Shown: positions 10,935 to 25,343, counted from the first letter of the stretch. The stretch: 64,000 nucleotides of DNA from Cenococcum geophilum 1.58 (GCA_001692895.1 KV748176.1:5547092-5611091); one strand, 5' to 3'. Program-made: numbers and translations. Notes: generated from the letters alone by a model not told the origin.

Positions 10935-11239
10935 TATAAGGGCGCGGAGAGACTTTAGGGAAGATTTAAAGGAATAATATAAATTCTATCTAAATCTAAA
11001 AATATATAGCTCTTGCTAAAAACAAGACGTTATATAAAGGAGAGAAGAGAATAATAAGAAAATTATATAATTAAATAGTTAGGGGCTTGGTGGTTAATGC
11101 GTGCGTATATATACACGTAGTCTTTAACGGACTTTAGTAGAATTTAATTAATCTAGCAGAATTTAGTTAAAGCGTTAGAATTTATCTATTAAGTATTTTA
11201 TTAAGATATTCCTACTATAACTAGGCTAATCCCGTTATA
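10935..11239 (-). repeat. G2 3' LTR (left copy)
   Basis: 305 bp. Plus strand starts TATAAGGGCGCGG (presumably TG before RIP) and ends CCCGTTATA, followed by a C-rich tract (polypurine tract on the minus strand). Pairs with 54430-54734. Confidence 0.85.
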
Positions 11240-13662
11240 GTACCCCCCCTTTTAGCCAAAGGTCTAAATAATTTAATTTTAGTTAAGACTTATAACTTAT
11301 CGCGTATTATGTTTTCGCGTTAAGTAGTAGTATAGAGTTTTACCGGTTCTAATTATAAATAAACTAATTAAGATTTTCTATGCCTAGTATAGAAAATTAT
11401 TATTAGCTTAGTTAGGGCGATAAGTAGAACTAATATCTTTATAGTAAGTCTTAGTAAGGTAAATCTAACTAATTAGATAACTTTAACTGGCGGTTAAAGT
11501 TCCTTAATATTTTATATATTACGTAATTATATTATAGATATTATAACGTAGTTTAAGTTCTTTTTAATTTTAAGCTTCCTACTATTATATTTCATGTATT
11601 TATATTAGGTGGCAGTTATTTACCTTTATATCATGTCTATCTAGCTAAAGTAGGCCGCAAAGGATAGTCCTTATAGAATTCTTTTACTAAGGAAGGCGCG
11701 TCGGCTTTAATCTGGTTATAGGTTTCCTAGGTTTATATTTTATATCCTTTCTACTTAATAAGAAGTTTAAATTGTTTAGATTATATTTTTTATTATATAT
11801 TATTAATTAAATTAATAAAGTAAGAACCGTTACCGTTATTAATAATTATGGGAGGTAGCGGCGGCACTTTACGAGTTAAAGGTTTACCTTTTAAAGGTTA
11901 TAGTAAGTTTACATAAAACGTTAGATATATTTTTATCTTAGTTAGTAGTTTAAGCTTATAAGCGTATAGGCTTAGTTTCTTCTTAATTTAGTATAGGCCC
12001 GCAAACTTCTAATCTAGTTTCTTTAAGGGTTGTTAAGTCTTTAGGTTTTATATATTTAGGTAAACTATATTACCTTCCTTAAAGTCCTATACGGGAGCTC
12101 GTTCTTTATTTATATGCCATTTTTATACTATTTAAGCGTACGTTAATTTACTTTATAATAGTTCCGTTAACTACTTTATTTAATTAGCAAAGTTATATAT
12201 GTTAATTAGTTAAATCCTCTTAATTATAAGTCCTGTTATATTAATTTTGGGTTATAGTTTAAATTTAAGTTAAGGGTTTTATCTATAGGTTGCGTAGAAC
12301 GGTATTACGCCTATTAATTTGTTTCTTATATTATTCGCAGTAAACTTAGCTAAAGGTAGCTACTTTTCCTAGTTATCTTGTAGGTAGGAGCAGTATATTT
12401 ATAGGTATTATTCTATAATTATATTTACAATTTTAGTTTAACTATCTATCTCCGGATAAAATGCAGTTAAGAGTTATATTTATATACTTAATTATTTATA
12501 TAGGGCTTACTAGAAGTCTAAAACAAACTGGCTTTTATAGTCGGATATTATTAAATTAGGAAGTCTATATAGCTTAAAGACGTACTTAATAAAATATTCG
12601 GCTACTAATATTGTATTAATTAAGTCTATAGGAATTATATGTTATATTTTTATAAAACGGTTAATAACTACTATAACATTTATAAACCTATTACTATTAG
12701 GTAGGTTAACTATAAAGTTAATTAAGATATCTCGCTATCTTTATATTGGAATTAGCAACGGTTAAAGTACTCCTTACTTTTTTTATATAAGAGGTCTTCC
12801 TATATACGCATATTCTATATACTTAAATGTATTTTCGTATATAGTTATACATTATAGGCTAGTAATATACTTATTAGATAATCTTATAGGTCTTTATATA
12901 GCTAGGATGCCCTACTATAGGGAAATTGTATACGAATTTAAGTATCTTAAATTATAAGGGTTTGGAATTTAGGATTACTATCTTCTATTAATAATATAAC
13001 CGATTATTATAGATTTTGTATTTAGCGAGTGTAATATCTTTATATTGCCGTTTCCCTATTTAAATTGCTTTTATTATATTTACTATCTAGGGGTTATTCT
13101 TATATTTGTGCTCTATTAATTTATTAATTTCTAATTTATTCTTATTAAGCTTCGCGTTTAGAAATATAGGGCGTAGTTTCTTAAAGCGTTTAGGAGGTAG
13201 TAGAATTCGCAATTAATCTATAATCCGTTTATTAGAGGCGTTTATAGATAAGTCCTATAATTATTATATTAATAAGTTAAGCTTCTAATTAAGTTTACTA
13301 GGTTAGTACGTAATCTTAAAGTCAAATTATAAAAGGTATTCGGCCTAACGAATTTGGCGCTATATTAATTGCTTTATAGTTATAAAGTACTATAGGTTTT
13401 TATAGTTTATTAATACGCGTATTAGAAATAACAATTCTTTAAGTTCTAGACGCTATTATTTAAAGTATTTAATAATTATAAGTAGTTCCTTATTATATAT
13501 CTTATAGTTTAATTTAGTAGGGATAAGTTTCTAAGAGAGAAAGGCTATTAGGCGTAGCTCGCCGTTCTTATTATATTATAATAACACTTCTCCTAGTATA
13601 TAATTAGACGAGTCTATTTTAATAATATATTTAAGGTCTAGATTAAAGTAGGCAAGAATTAA

Positions 13663-13671
13663 AGTAGTTAT
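13663..13671. repeat. 9-bp direct repeat, left edge of the 33-kb insertion
   Basis: AGTAGTTAT, repeated at 46674-46682. Outside both copies is G2. The sequence left of this copy and right of the other are consecutive parts of one Ty3 pol region, so the repeat marks the exact insertion edges. Confidence 0.8.
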
Positions 13672-15540
13672 TTTATTGTGTAGGAAACTGCATTAGGAAA
13701 TGGAGGCTTCCTTTACGGGTAAGGCGCCCTTGCTTATTAACCCCGACCAAGCTAAAACTGCCCCTCAACCTCAACTATAAAAGGCTATTTCTCTCGCTGC
13801 TTTTCCTCTTATCCTCTATCTTTCCTTTCTCCTAATACTGCGCCTCCTTCTCTTCTTGCTGCTAGTCCCTAGTATAGTCGTATTAAGGTATTTCTGCCGT
13901 CCCTTTAGCGCTAATGCGTATATAAGTCTAGCCCGCTTATTGCTTTATTCCCCTATATCTTAGACTAATAATTAATATAGTTAACTACGGCCTTTCCGAT
14001 GGGCGAGTCTCTATTCTACAGTAATGTATAAATAGTCTTAGCCTCCTCTCCTAATTCCCATCTCTGGAGCCAATGGCTTTAATTTTTATTAACCTCTTTT
14101 AGCGCCGCCTCTATCCGCTAAGCGCGTCCATATCCTTATAATTCTATCCTCTCTCCTTTCGCCTTCTAGATGGCGCTGGTCCGCAACCGTCCTATAGGAA
14201 GGGGGTTAGGGGAATTCCGTACTTACCAGCCGCGTTAGCACTATTGTCTTATTTAACTCTGCCGCATATCTCCTTCTAAGGTAGGGAGGGATAGGTATGC
14301 CGTATCTGCCCCCTTAAGGGTTTAAGCGAGCTTACGTCGCACTTATTTTAGCTAACCTACGCGCTATTTTCTCACCTATAATATACTGTTAGTTAGATAA
14401 CCCGCTTTAGCGTTTGCCGATAGCTAAAGCCACCTATATTACGGCTAGTATACTTACTAGGCTACCCAGCAGAAAAGCAGCTAGACGTCGCCGATTTAAG
14501 CGACTACCCCATATAGGGCTGTGTTAGGTATTATTCAAACAAATATTATACGGAGTATTGCCTAGGTGGCCATGCATGCCTGCCTAGTAGTATAGTTATA
14601 TTGCCACAGATGTTTTAGAGATACCGTTTAATCTACTAGTTTAGGGCTAAGGGGCTATTAGCTCTACCTAACTACTTAGCGGTAAAGCGGTAAAAGATTA
14701 ATAATCCGGCCTTCTAAGCTATAGGGCTATAGTAGGAACCACCTGGATTAAAATTAGAAGGTTACAGCTTTTAGGCGTATAATAGATCTGCGGCACTACG
14801 GCATAACTGCGAAGAAATCTCTAACACTAGCCAGCTATATTAAGAGGGCGAGCATTATATAGCACCTTATGTAGCACCCTATGCAGTCCTTTACCTAGCG
14901 CATTTATATATCTATATACGATCACTATATAAGCGGCAGGCGTATCTGTTACTAGGCAGTTAGCATTAAAAAACCCCACCTACTACTAATAATAATACTG
15001 CCTCCTTCCGTTATAGATAGCTTATAATGCGCACGCATAAGTAGGGCTTTATATCCTATTAATACGAGCGGCGCAGAAGATTAGCTGGATTGGCATTATT
15101 GGGAAGTAAATAGATATATTAGTACTGCCCTTTACTAAGGAATAAGGGTAGAGAACTTAAGCTACTAACCTCCTAATAAGGGGCTAGATGCGACAGCTAT
15201 ATTAAAGCTAAATATACTAGCTTAAATAGGCGGATATGGTTTAATCGTAATTTACTAAAAGTGTTAATTAGGTGCTAGGAATTTAAGCCCTTATAAACCT
15301 TTATACCCTATAAATAGTAATTAACCTTAGTCTATACCGGAGGCGCACATATTAAATGCTTTAATTTAATAAGAAACCCGGGTGAGGGGTAAAGGGTAAA
15401 GGGCAATAGGCGAGTACTAGCGGTAAAGGGAGGACTGACGTGCACTTAAAAAGACCTTTAATTCCCCCTTAAAGCTTTTAAAAGCTATAAAATAATGGCA
15501 ACTCTAATAATAACAACGTTGGCACCACCTTAGTCTTTAT
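13672..15540. other. Left (3') end of the Starship-like element, no gene seen
   Basis: GC-richer than the G2 sequence beside it. It has pyrimidine-rich promoter-like tracts (for example 13800-13860) and a TATA-like CTATAAAAGGC at about 13776. I could not read a protein of known family on either strand. Confidence 0.4.
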
Positions 15541-15554
15541 TTTATATTTCTCCT

Positions 15555-17530
15555 AAAATTTCGCTTAATAAGAACAATTTCTACACTAGTCCCCCTAGAA
15601 AATTAATAGCTTTATCTTAGTACTATATAATTACGGCCCCTAAGAAAAGCGCGAGCAGTAAGCTTAAAAGGAGGAGTAGGAGAGTACCTCTTTTTCCCCT
15701 AAAAAGTTAAGAAGCATTATAAGCTTAGGCACTTAACGGCATGTTATTCCACCTAGGGCCTTAATTTAGATATTCCGTCTAATAAAGCGCCTATAAACCC
15801 TATATATAATTATAAGAAAGCTAATAATAAGTATTATAAGGATAACGAGGATAATAAGGATAATGAGGATAACGAAGAAGATTTCTATGGGGATGAAAAT
15901 GACAGTTAAGTCTCTAGAAGAAGTAATTAAGGTAATTATCCCAGTAATTACCCCACCACTTTTCCTTTTTCCCTAGTAGTTCTAAATATATAGTTTTAAC
16001 GACTAGTAGCAAATCCAATAATTATTAAAGACAATACAGCTAATCTGGACTTAGAAACTAAGGGCAATAAAGCTAATAATACTAACAATAAAGCTAACAA
16101 AGCCAATAATCGACCGACACCTTATGAATTAGGTATACGCTTCCCCCCTTAATTTATAATAGCTTGTTTAACAATTAGTAGATAATAGGAATAACGGTAA
16201 TAGTAAGGGCAATAAAGATAATAAAGAGCTACCTTTGTTAAAAGCGCTAGAAGAGGAGGTACACATACCTACACACAATCGTACTATACCCTTAACGCTA
16301 GACGGCAATTAAACGGATAATTTAGTTAAGGGGCGTCACATTAGAACTACTCTATAGTTTAGGCAGGAGCTTAGGATATTAGTAGCTGCCGGCTAAAAGT
16401 CTTTAGGAGCCAAGAAGTTAAAGAAGCGGAGGTCCGATTAGCTTAATTAACTAGGCAGCATTAATTATATCTCTAATACTTCTATTAGTAAGAGTAGCAA
16501 GAGCGTATAACTTAGGAAGTAATAAAGGTTACCTGCTTCCTAGAGGACCACGCCTTCTAGCTCTCCTACCCTTAGCCTTAATAACTGTAACGGTATTAAA
16601 GAGCGAGCAGTCTCTACTACGCGGCCCACTAGCTTCTCCCCCTAGCACTGTATGTCTTCTTATAATACTAAACCACCAGAATATAGGGCTAATAACCATT
16701 ATAATTATATTCTAGACGATTTTGTAAACGGCTTAACTAAAGAAAGTAATAATAAGGATGGCGAGAACGTTATAAATAAAGGTAAGGCCAGGAACTACGG
16801 TAATGGAAGTAATAATAGTAATAATACGGATAATAACAACTCTGGGGACGGTAATAGTAGTAGTAGCGATAAGGATAACGAGGCCCGTAGGTATATAGGG
16901 CGACAAGGATTACTAACCCCCATTACTAGTTAATTAAAGGTAAAGCGTACTGCGAAGCATTATTTCCAGCGGTTTTACTATTCCCCTTTAATTTTATCTA
17001 CGTATACGTCCGACTAAAGCACTGCGCTTACCAGCAATTATCGTAAGTAGGTTGTATCCCCTATATATAATCGCCTCCGTACCCAAAAACTGCTACTAAG
17101 CGCCGCCTCTAGTTCCGACTCTAATAAAGCAATACTAGGAGCCGCCTTAAATGCTAATTTAGAAGAAATTTTAATCTAAGCAGCTTTTAGGCGCTAGAAA
17201 GACGGGTTATATATACTAAATATTCTTTCTTAACGATTCCCTTTACCTTTTAACCTAGTTAAGTAGCCTTAGGAGCTAAAGCCCTAAGGGCCAAAGTCTA
17301 GAATAAAATTTACTAAAGAGGAAGACGCGCTACTTATTAACCTAAAAGGGAAATAAAATCTTTTATAGGACTAGATTAAAGACAGCTTTCTAATAAAAAG
17401 TCTTAGATTACTATAGGGGCATTACTATTTAAAACTAAAGGCTTAGCCTGTTGTGTAGAAGAAATAGGGGCGGCCTACTAGGCGGAAGAATTGGTAGTAA
17501 TAGTACTGTTCTTTTTAGCCTAAAGTTTTA
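15555..17530 (+). pseudogene. SANT/Myb-like DNA-binding protein, Asn-rich, RIPed
   Basis: The plus strand keeps a coding pattern across about 2 kb. The first part is rich in Asn, Ser, Lys and Asp (runs of Asn-Asn around 15830-16100 and 16740-16890). At 17306-17445 a SANT/Myb-like helix set reads KFTKEEDALLINLKGKQNLL, ending in YYLKLKAQ. That matches the fungal pattern in which a tryptophan-spaced three-helix domain starts with (F/W)T.EEDALL..LK and ends in RY..KLK. The tryptophans have become stops or other codons as RIP predicts. The family binds DNA, usually as a transcription regulator. Start and exact end are uncertain. The only long clean frame (16652-16933) is the Asn/Ser-rich part. Confidence 0.55.
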
Positions 17531-17699
17531 TTTCTAGCTTAAGTTCTATTTACGGCGTATCTTATAATTTCCGGATTAATAAACTTAATCCCTATATAAC
17601 CTAATAGGCCAGTAACTAGAATTTAAAAATTGCTGCTAAAGAAGCCGTAGTTTAAGGCTGGAGGCGTAATATTTACCTAAAACATTAACCAACTAAGGC

Positions 17700-18930
17700 C
17701 CGTTTTTAGGAGCGTAAACGTTATCATTTTTATCGGGGCTATTTAAGGTATGCTTTATAAATTCGAGCATCTGGTTATTAAAGAAATTCTACTATAGGGA
17801 AATGAATATGCATTGCATAGCTAGATTAGTACGTATATCCTATCTATTAGTATATAATTCTTAATGGCTTTAAGGACTTCTTTACACCGCCTATCCTTTT
17901 TATAACTAATAAACGCGAAACTGCATCTTAGTAACTACCTATTTCTTTTAGCCTTATCTAACGCACGCGTAATAACTACCTTTAGCGATGGATACTGGAC
18001 TATCCTTATCTCCTCTTTGCCCTTATTTATTCTAGTCTGCACTATAAGTATAGAATAATGCTAGCGCTTTAGAGAATTATTATAAGATCTATCTACTACT
18101 CCGTTAAGTGTAAATACCGGCCTATCTTTATCCTTAGAAATTCCCGTTGGTATCTACTCGCTAGTAGGGCTATGGATTATATTAATGTACTTTAGGAGTT
18201 TAGGATTGTCTAATAACTAGTAGACGATCTTTATACCGTGACGTCTATATCCTAATACTGCTTTAAGCCCAAATGTTTAACAATTATTAAGATAAAGTTC
18301 CGCCGTTATAAGAAACTTATTAACAAAATCTTTATAGCGGTTAGTTTTCTTCTATGAGAACGTAAACTAGTTACTTATATAAACTTTTAGATACTCCCTA
18401 ACTGGTGCTTCTATAGCTGAACTAAAAACAGTTAGCTAAAGGACGTAGTCCCTAACTAGTGCTACTAGAGTAAGGTAAGGTAATGTCTCGGTCTTATTAT
18501 CCTTATCCGTTGGGGATTTAAGAGATAATAATTATATAGGGGTTAAGGGTGCGCCTAGTTCCTCCTTAAAGTGGCCTTAAGTAAGCCTATCCTCCACTCT
18601 AGAGTATATAGAGGGGGTTTTAATATTACTAGGGTAGGTTAGGTCCTCATTAGCATTTGTAGAAGAGGGAAAGGGCTAGCTCGGCGTGCTAACACTAGAA
18701 GGAGTCGCTGTCGCTCTAACACCGCTAAGAGAGTTAAGCTTAGAAGGCATTGGCCTCTTATTAATACTTACCAGAGGGCGAGAAAGATAGGGCTAAACGC
18801 TTATTATTATATCGTCTATACTAGAGTTAGTAGTAATTACCGTCTCCCTAATGCTGTAAGAAGAGTTAAGCCTAATAGGTATTAGTTCCTTATTAATATC
18901 CACTAAAGAAGGGGGATAAAGATGGGGCTA
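17700..18930 (-). pseudogene. Unrecognised RIPed gene with Ser/Pro-rich repeated N-terminus
   Basis: Minus-strand coding pattern. A Ser/Thr/Pro-rich start contains two tandem units of about 120 bp (centred near 18760 and 18880, each with GAGTTAAGC/TTAAGC cores), one with an ATG at 18750 (MPSKLNSLSGVRATATPSS). Downstream comes a globular-looking part with segments such as DNPKLLKYINIIHSPTS and DRPVFTLNGVVDRSYNNSLK. I do not recognise the family. Several in-frame stops of RIP type are present. It lies between the SANT/Myb-like gene and the insertion site of gag-only element A. Confidence 0.35.
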
Positions 18931-19636
18931 GATGTTGCTCGTTATATTATTAACATAAGAGTTTATAGTGTTTTTATTAGCCTTATCTAATAATAAGTCT
19001 CTAGTGTATATAATTCGCCTTTAGTTACTTATAGAGCTAGCAGCCTAATAGCTCGGAGTTTCTATAGGAAGTTATTAATAGATTTTCGTTGCCGGTTATA
19101 GGAGGGAAGTATTTATAGGAAATAGGAGTGGGGTAAACTAAGTAAACATTTATGTAAGGGAAGTATAGTAGAGCTGCTGGCACTAAGCGGCTTTCTATAT
19201 ATAGGGCTGCCTAAATCCTCCGTAAGCTAAAGCGCGTGGTGTATACGCCTATAGCTAAATCGAAATACGGTAATAACTTAGAAATACTGTAGACGTTTAT
19301 ATGTAAAGTTTATTATTAGTTACACTTATATCTAAATACCTTATTATATCCTAAGGGAACGGCTTAGCGTTTAAATACAATAAGGCTAAATAGAAGTAAA
19401 TAGTAAGGCCTGCTCTTATAGTTCTCAGAGCTTAAAGAATTGCGCTAAGATAGTCAGCCTATATAGGACATTCTACTTTTAATTTTATAGTGGAGACTTA
19501 GCGACTAGAAGAGCAAATACCCTACATTTTTAGGTAAGTAGTAGCATTATAGGGCATAAATTTACATAAGGCATAGCTGCGTTAATTAGGGTACAATACG
19601 CTACTAATTTCGTAAGGCGAGACAGGCACTACTTAC

Positions 19637-22602
19637 TGTCTGTACGAGTAGAGGTTACGTGGTCATGTCTCTGATTAGTCATCCTTACGGTGACTCATTA
19701 GCCCCCTATTTAGGCACCGCGATCCTTACGATCCTCTGCGAAAGACACGAATGAATTAAAGAACCTGTTACCTTATATTGCAATTGCAGTACCCCCCCAG
19801 GTAATACCGACACTGATTAGTTAATATTACAGATCAGCCAGGTGTTATTATGAAGAGAGGCACTACGCGATCGCTCCTACCAAGGCCCGTTAACTATGTT
19901 GTGTTTACTAAGGAGAACTCTTCCTGTATAGGCCCTGGGAACTTAAAGAACCGACTCCTCTAAGGCTTTATTTGGTTCGCGTCTATTACGCAAATTAACC
20001 CCGTATAATCTCTTTACTAAATGCCAGTACCCCTAATACCTAAGAGAGACACCACGCGATCGCTCCTACCAAGGCCCGTTGATCTTGTCGCGTTTGTTAA
20101 GGAGAACCCTTCCTACTAAGGCCCTGGGAACTTAAGAACCGACTCCTACCAAGGCTTCGTTCGGTTCGCGTCTACTACGCAAAATCAATACCTAGTACGA
20201 CCTCTTTACTGAGCGCTAGTACCCCCTAATACCCATTAACCGCTTAATATGTAAGACTATAACCTACACTATAATCTATGCTAGTTAATTATGTCTAATA
20301 CAGGAACCTAACGTCTAAACTAGAGTAATAGAATTACCTTAACTAACGAGACTACCGTAGAAGACATTACTAACTATATTAACTTTAAAATTAATAAGTA
20401 CACTAAATATAACTTTAAAGACAAAAGCCTATAGGAATTATACTAAGAGGACTTTAATAATTTTAAGGTATAGATATTTAAAGACGCTAATAGGCCTATA
20501 CTTACGGGACTTAAATAACTACTCTAACGCAACGGAGTATGGGTCTTTAATAAGAAGAGCAAGTTAGTACTATAAGCACTGTATAATGTCGCCCACGAAG
20601 ACAACCCTACGGAATAATTAGATGCAGAAATTAAGCTATACATTAATAATAAAGGACGCTTTAATTCGTATATTATTAACTACCGTCTTAAATTACGTTT
20701 ATTAACTCCCTTAATAGCACCTACCCTGACCCCAGCTATCTCGAATAACCTCCTTACGGCCGAGCCTCCCTTACCTATAAACGTTACGGCTCCCCCTACG
20801 GACGTCACGGCCCCCTCTATAAACGTCACAGCTCCCCCTATAAACGTTATAGCTCCTTCTATAGAAGCTAAAGCCACTACCTATAGCAGAGACTTAGTAA
20901 CCTTGGTAAAGATATATATAGAGGAAAGCAAGTACAGCGGAGAGGATAATAACTTTAACCGCAAGCTCACGATTTTTAACGACCTTTGTAATAGGGTTGA
21001 TATACTATAAGAGGTAAAGATTAAAGGCTTTCTGACGATGCTATAGGGTATTACTTTTAACTTCTACTATAAGAACAAGGTAACCTATACCACCTTTAAC
21101 AGCATCTATAATGCTATATACAACTACTTTAAAGGACTAGAATATAAGCGTAGAATCTTAATAAAATAGAACGCTATAACCTTAAAGACCGTAATAATAA
21201 AAAATAAAGGCAAGTCTATAGGGGACTGCCTATAGCTACTGCTTAACGACCTCCGTCATTTACAGTATGGTCTTGACGCTAACCTCCGTAATAACGACTT
21301 CCTATATAATAAGCTCATCATCACTTGTTAAGACGTCACTGCTTACTAGGTAGCTTACTCTAACCCACCTACTACACTTACTGGCCTTATAAACAGCCTA
21401 TAATCGTTAATTATTACTTATAAGAAGATTAATAGTACTATAGGATAACCTGCTAATGTGTTTTTATAGCCTACAGAATAGCCTACGGACGTATTCTTTA
21501 CTGACCGTCGCTACCACCGACTAACGTCTCGACTAAGTTCATTAAATAATCGTTATAGTAATAATGCTAGGACGTGCTTTGTGTGTAAGAAAGGAGACTA
21601 TTAGTTAACTAGGCATACTAAAGAAGAATATAATGAAGTAAGAGAAGGATTTAAAAGATATGTCCACTAGTACCTCGCGGATAATAATATCAACGACGAC
21701 TTTAACAAGGATATAACGGCTATGGCATTTAATATATTAACCCCAACTGCAGTTCCTACTAGTGGTAACTTCTTTTATAACGATTATGGTATTAAGCACT
21801 TTATAACCTTAAATGGACCAATACTAATTAAAACGGCTAAGAATATAGTCATATCTATAAATAATAATGCCTTTACCTATAGCCTTACGGGTAGCATAGA
21901 GCTTAGTAGTATAGACCCTAGTAGTACGGAACCTAGTATAGTAAGGCGCGGTGATGTTAATAATAAGAGTAGCAACAATAAGGGCAAGAGCGCCACCTAC
22001 CTCTATAACAATAACCCTCCTAACCTTACCGTTAATATTAACTTCCTTAACTGTCATTTTAACGATAATGGATAGGACTTAGCCCTTCTACCTGCTTCCC
22101 CTATAGTCTGTGACGACTTTTATACCTTTTAAAGCCGCTATACCTTTGGTTTTAACTTTAACTACGCTCTGTTATAGGACACCTTAGTAACACCTTATAC
22201 GCGCCTACTTGTCTCCACCGCAATATCCAAATATTCACGATATCCGCAATATTCGCAATATCCGTAGCGATATCCGTAATACCCGTAATAATATCCGCAA
22301 CGTCTGCAATATCCGTAATATTCGCAATACCTAAGATATTCGCGATTACTGCCCTAAGCACCTGTTGACCTATATACTTCTCCTTTATACTTTCTTACCT
22401 TCTTTCCTTTTTATAAATGTCGCCAGTGTCTATACGAGTAGAGGTTACGTGGTTATATCTCTGATTAGTTATCCTTATGGTGACTTATCAGCCCCCTATT
22501 TAGGCACCGCGATCCTTATAATCCTCTGCGAAAGATACGAATGAATCAAAGAACCTGTTACCTTATATTGCAATTGCAGTACCCCCCTAGGTGATACCGA
22601 CA
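19637..22602 (+). mobile_element. Gag-only LTR element A
   Basis: Two 176-bp LTRs (19637-19812, 22427-22602) begin TGTCTRTACGAGTAGAGG and end TACCGACA, with perfect CTTAC duplications at 19632-19636 and 22603-22607. Between them is a plus-strand copia-type Gag with a zinc-knuckle segment (CFVCKKGDYQLTRHTKEE, near 21580) and a tail of about 600 nt holding an ATATCCGCA-type microsatellite (22215-22340). There is no room for integrase or reverse transcriptase. The LTRs differ at roughly 14 sites, all transitions, which fits RIP. The structure looks complete for a non-autonomous element, with many breaks in gag. Confidence 0.85.
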
Positions 22603-22639
22603 CTTACATTAGGCTTTAATTTAAGCGCCTATCTTTAAT

Positions 22640-23480
22640 GATCCGTATAGCTATACCCCTATACGTACTACCCGCTACTTATTTTTATATATTGTTTTAT
22701 ATAGGATCCTACGGGAGCCCCTAAATAGGTTTATTAGTTAATTCCCCTTAGGATTCCTTATTCTCTAGAACTAAAATATAGCTTAGTGAAAACGTGCTAG
22801 TTATAATATTTATATTAAAACTAACTAGTAGCACTTCTAATAGCTTTCGGTATACGCCAGCTTATAGCCTTCTAGCTTACTTTATTTAACCTATTATCTC
22901 TTAGTCTCTTATTTACGCGTTCTAAAATTTCCTCCCTTTTAGGTAAATTTATATTATTCTAGCCGCGCCCTAAGGTAATAATATTTCTAGCTTCCTTATT
23001 TGTAAATTTCTACTAATCCTTATTAAAAAAAGGCGCCTTAGCCTAGGCCTATATACTTGCTAGGAAACGCTGCTACTGCTTTAGGTTATACTAAACTGCA
23101 TCCCGCACCTGCTTTATAGTAGCATTAGCCCTAATATCTATTATGCGTAGTAGCGTTTAGAAATAGGTATTAGTGAAATTACTAGGTCCTAATATGTCGT
23201 AATAAAGCAGGGTTTTACAAATAGAGAATTTTAAGTTATTTAAGTGTCTTGGTTAACGCCACTAGTATTACCCCTACTAGTTTGGTTTTATAAGACTAGT
23301 CCTCCCGCCTTCCCCGGGGTCGCACTAACTATTTAGCTAAACGCCGCCGGTTTTGGCAGCCGCGCTAGACGTAGCCCACCTAATACTTCTACTACGTCAC
23401 GGAATATGCAGAAAAACTATATAAGGTTATGATTTAGGCAGCCCCTAGCTAATACGTCGGATCTTTCTTATATTGATAGC
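22640..23480 (-). pseudogene. Unrecognised RIPed gene fragment
   Basis: On the minus strand a continuous pattern with few stops includes APFFNKDQQKFTNKEARNII and KREEILERVNKRLRDN. It is lysine- and arginine-rich and probably helical. No family recognised. It follows element A directly and may be the upstream or downstream part of the gene into which A inserted. Confidence 0.3.
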
Positions 23481-24552
23481 CCTAGGGCTGCTGCGAGGAG
23501 TTAAAGCGCTAGAAGCTGCCTGCTATAGCTAATCCGGTTCTCCTCGCTATATTATAAAAGCGAGAGGAACCGGGGCTAAGTTAATGATAACAGTTACATT
23601 TTCCACAGTTGTTAGAAGGATAATTTATTTTATAGATTGCAAAACCTCCCTAATGCTCTGTATGAGCTAGAAAAAGAATCTGCTTATAAAGTAAAATATT
23701 ATCTTTATACTATTTTCTAATACCCAAAATATAACTCTTAATGATATATAATCTTAAAAATGGCCAATGCGAGGCCTGCGTAACTATATTATATATTAGT
23801 AAACCAATAGCTAAAATCTAGGGGGGCTTTGTACATTAAAACTAGCCCTACGGCCTTAATTACCATCTTTATAGTTATTGCTATTATCCCAATCACGCTT
23901 ATATACTAGAAACTTATTACCTAAATAGATAATACGTATTTAGGGCGATCCTATTAAAGCCATAATTGTAAATACTAACTAAGAATAATAATAGCGTAAT
24001 AAAGCCAGACGCGCTAGACGTCGGAATCTTTAACTAACTTTTTGGTAAGGTATATTATAAAAAAGTAAGTAATAAGTAAGCAGGAAAAGGCACTATATAG
24101 CCCTATTTTAATAATAGAAGGGTTTAGATATAACAAAATCTAAGCAGCTGCGATAAGGGTAGGGTAAGTAAATCTGCTGACGGGAGCTATAATCTTAAAT
24201 ATCTAAGAAAATGGAAAAGAATAAAGATAAAAGTGGGAGTAGGCTAGTTTATAATAATATTTTTTCTTAGAAATAAGGCGGGCTATATAAACGCTATATT
24301 ATTATTGTTAAATAACTTAACCAAGCGGCTTTCTAATAAGTTATCGCCCCAACCTTAGGCAATAAAAGGCACTTAGGGCGTATAGGGGTTAGTTACCTCC
24401 TCTATTCTATTACTAGATTAAGTATTTAATACTATTTATAATTTTAGGTAATACTAAATAGAAAAAGAGAAGAGTATAAATCTTTTATTTTAGCTGGTAA
24501 CTTATAAGTTTTCTATACCCTTATGCCCTATATTAATCTTTATCTCCTAGCT
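23481..24552. other. Unassigned AT-rich DNA in the Starship-like element
   Basis: RIPed sequence without a readable gene. A stem-forming GGTTCCTCTC/GAGAGGAACC pair lies near 23540-23575. Confidence 0.3.
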
Positions 24553-24601
24553 NTANNCTTATAGTNCGGCGCTNTNGTTTATAAGNACTAAAACNNTATA
24601 N
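24553..24601. other. Cluster of ambiguous bases
   Basis: Ten Ns are spread over these 49 bases. This is a low-quality consensus spot, not a scaffold gap. Others occur at 58885-58905, 60399 and 60447-60448. Confidence 0.9.
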
Positions 24602-25343
24602 ATACTTTACCGGACCTTCTATTAACTTAGTCTTAATATTAAACCCAAAGTGTCTTAGAATAGGTTGGCTTGCTAGTATAGCTAACACCTATATCTTCTT
24701 TCCCTCTTTGTCCTGCTTTTCTACTGCTATTTTAATAAGTATTCTGCCCAGACCAGACTTTTAATAAGACTTGTGTATAGTAAGAGTAGAGATTTTTATT
24801 TAGCAATCTTAGGAGTACCTAGCGTAAAATTAGCCACGCCCCTAAGCTTATAACCTAGGAACTATACTAATACCCCTTAGCGTAAGTTTTTTCCTTATAA
24901 AACTTAATACCATTTAGGTTTTTATCTTAATATAGATTTTTAATACCCTCTAGGAGGCTGTTAAGAATACCTTTGTTTTATTAGCTTATAAACTTATACT
25001 AGATAAATAGTAGTACCGTATAAATATCCCCCTTAGGTAGTGGCTAGGGTTCTAGGCCACTTATAATAAGGACACTAGAAATTACAGTTCCGCTAATTAA
25101 TACTGTTAAATCTTACCTGGCCTATAGCAACTTAACTACCTTAGCTTCGTTTTTATTATATAGGCTTTCTATACTATAAACCCTTAAGGTAGAACTAAGA
25201 AGCGCATTAATAAGATTAACTGCATAAAAGTTATACGTATCTATTAGGAATGCTTTAGAATGTAGTCTTCGAATCTTAAAAGATTGGGAGGTTTTAAAAG
25301 CTAAAACAATAATATAGGTTGCTCGAAATATATCTAAGTGCAT
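24602..25343 (-). pseudogene. Unrecognised RIPed gene
   Basis: A minus-strand frame starts at ATG 25343 (MHLDIFRATYIIVLAFKTSQ) and stays open for 73 codons. The coding pattern then continues through a few RIP-type stops to about 24602, including ISGTVISSVLIISGLEP and LASQPILRHFGFNIKTKLIE. Family unknown; I checked it by eye against DUF3723, a frequent Starship gene, and saw no match. Confidence 0.35.

Noticed and set aside
24602-25343. DUF3723 protein, a frequent Starship gene
   Set aside because: The readable segments do not match the family's landmarks as I know them.
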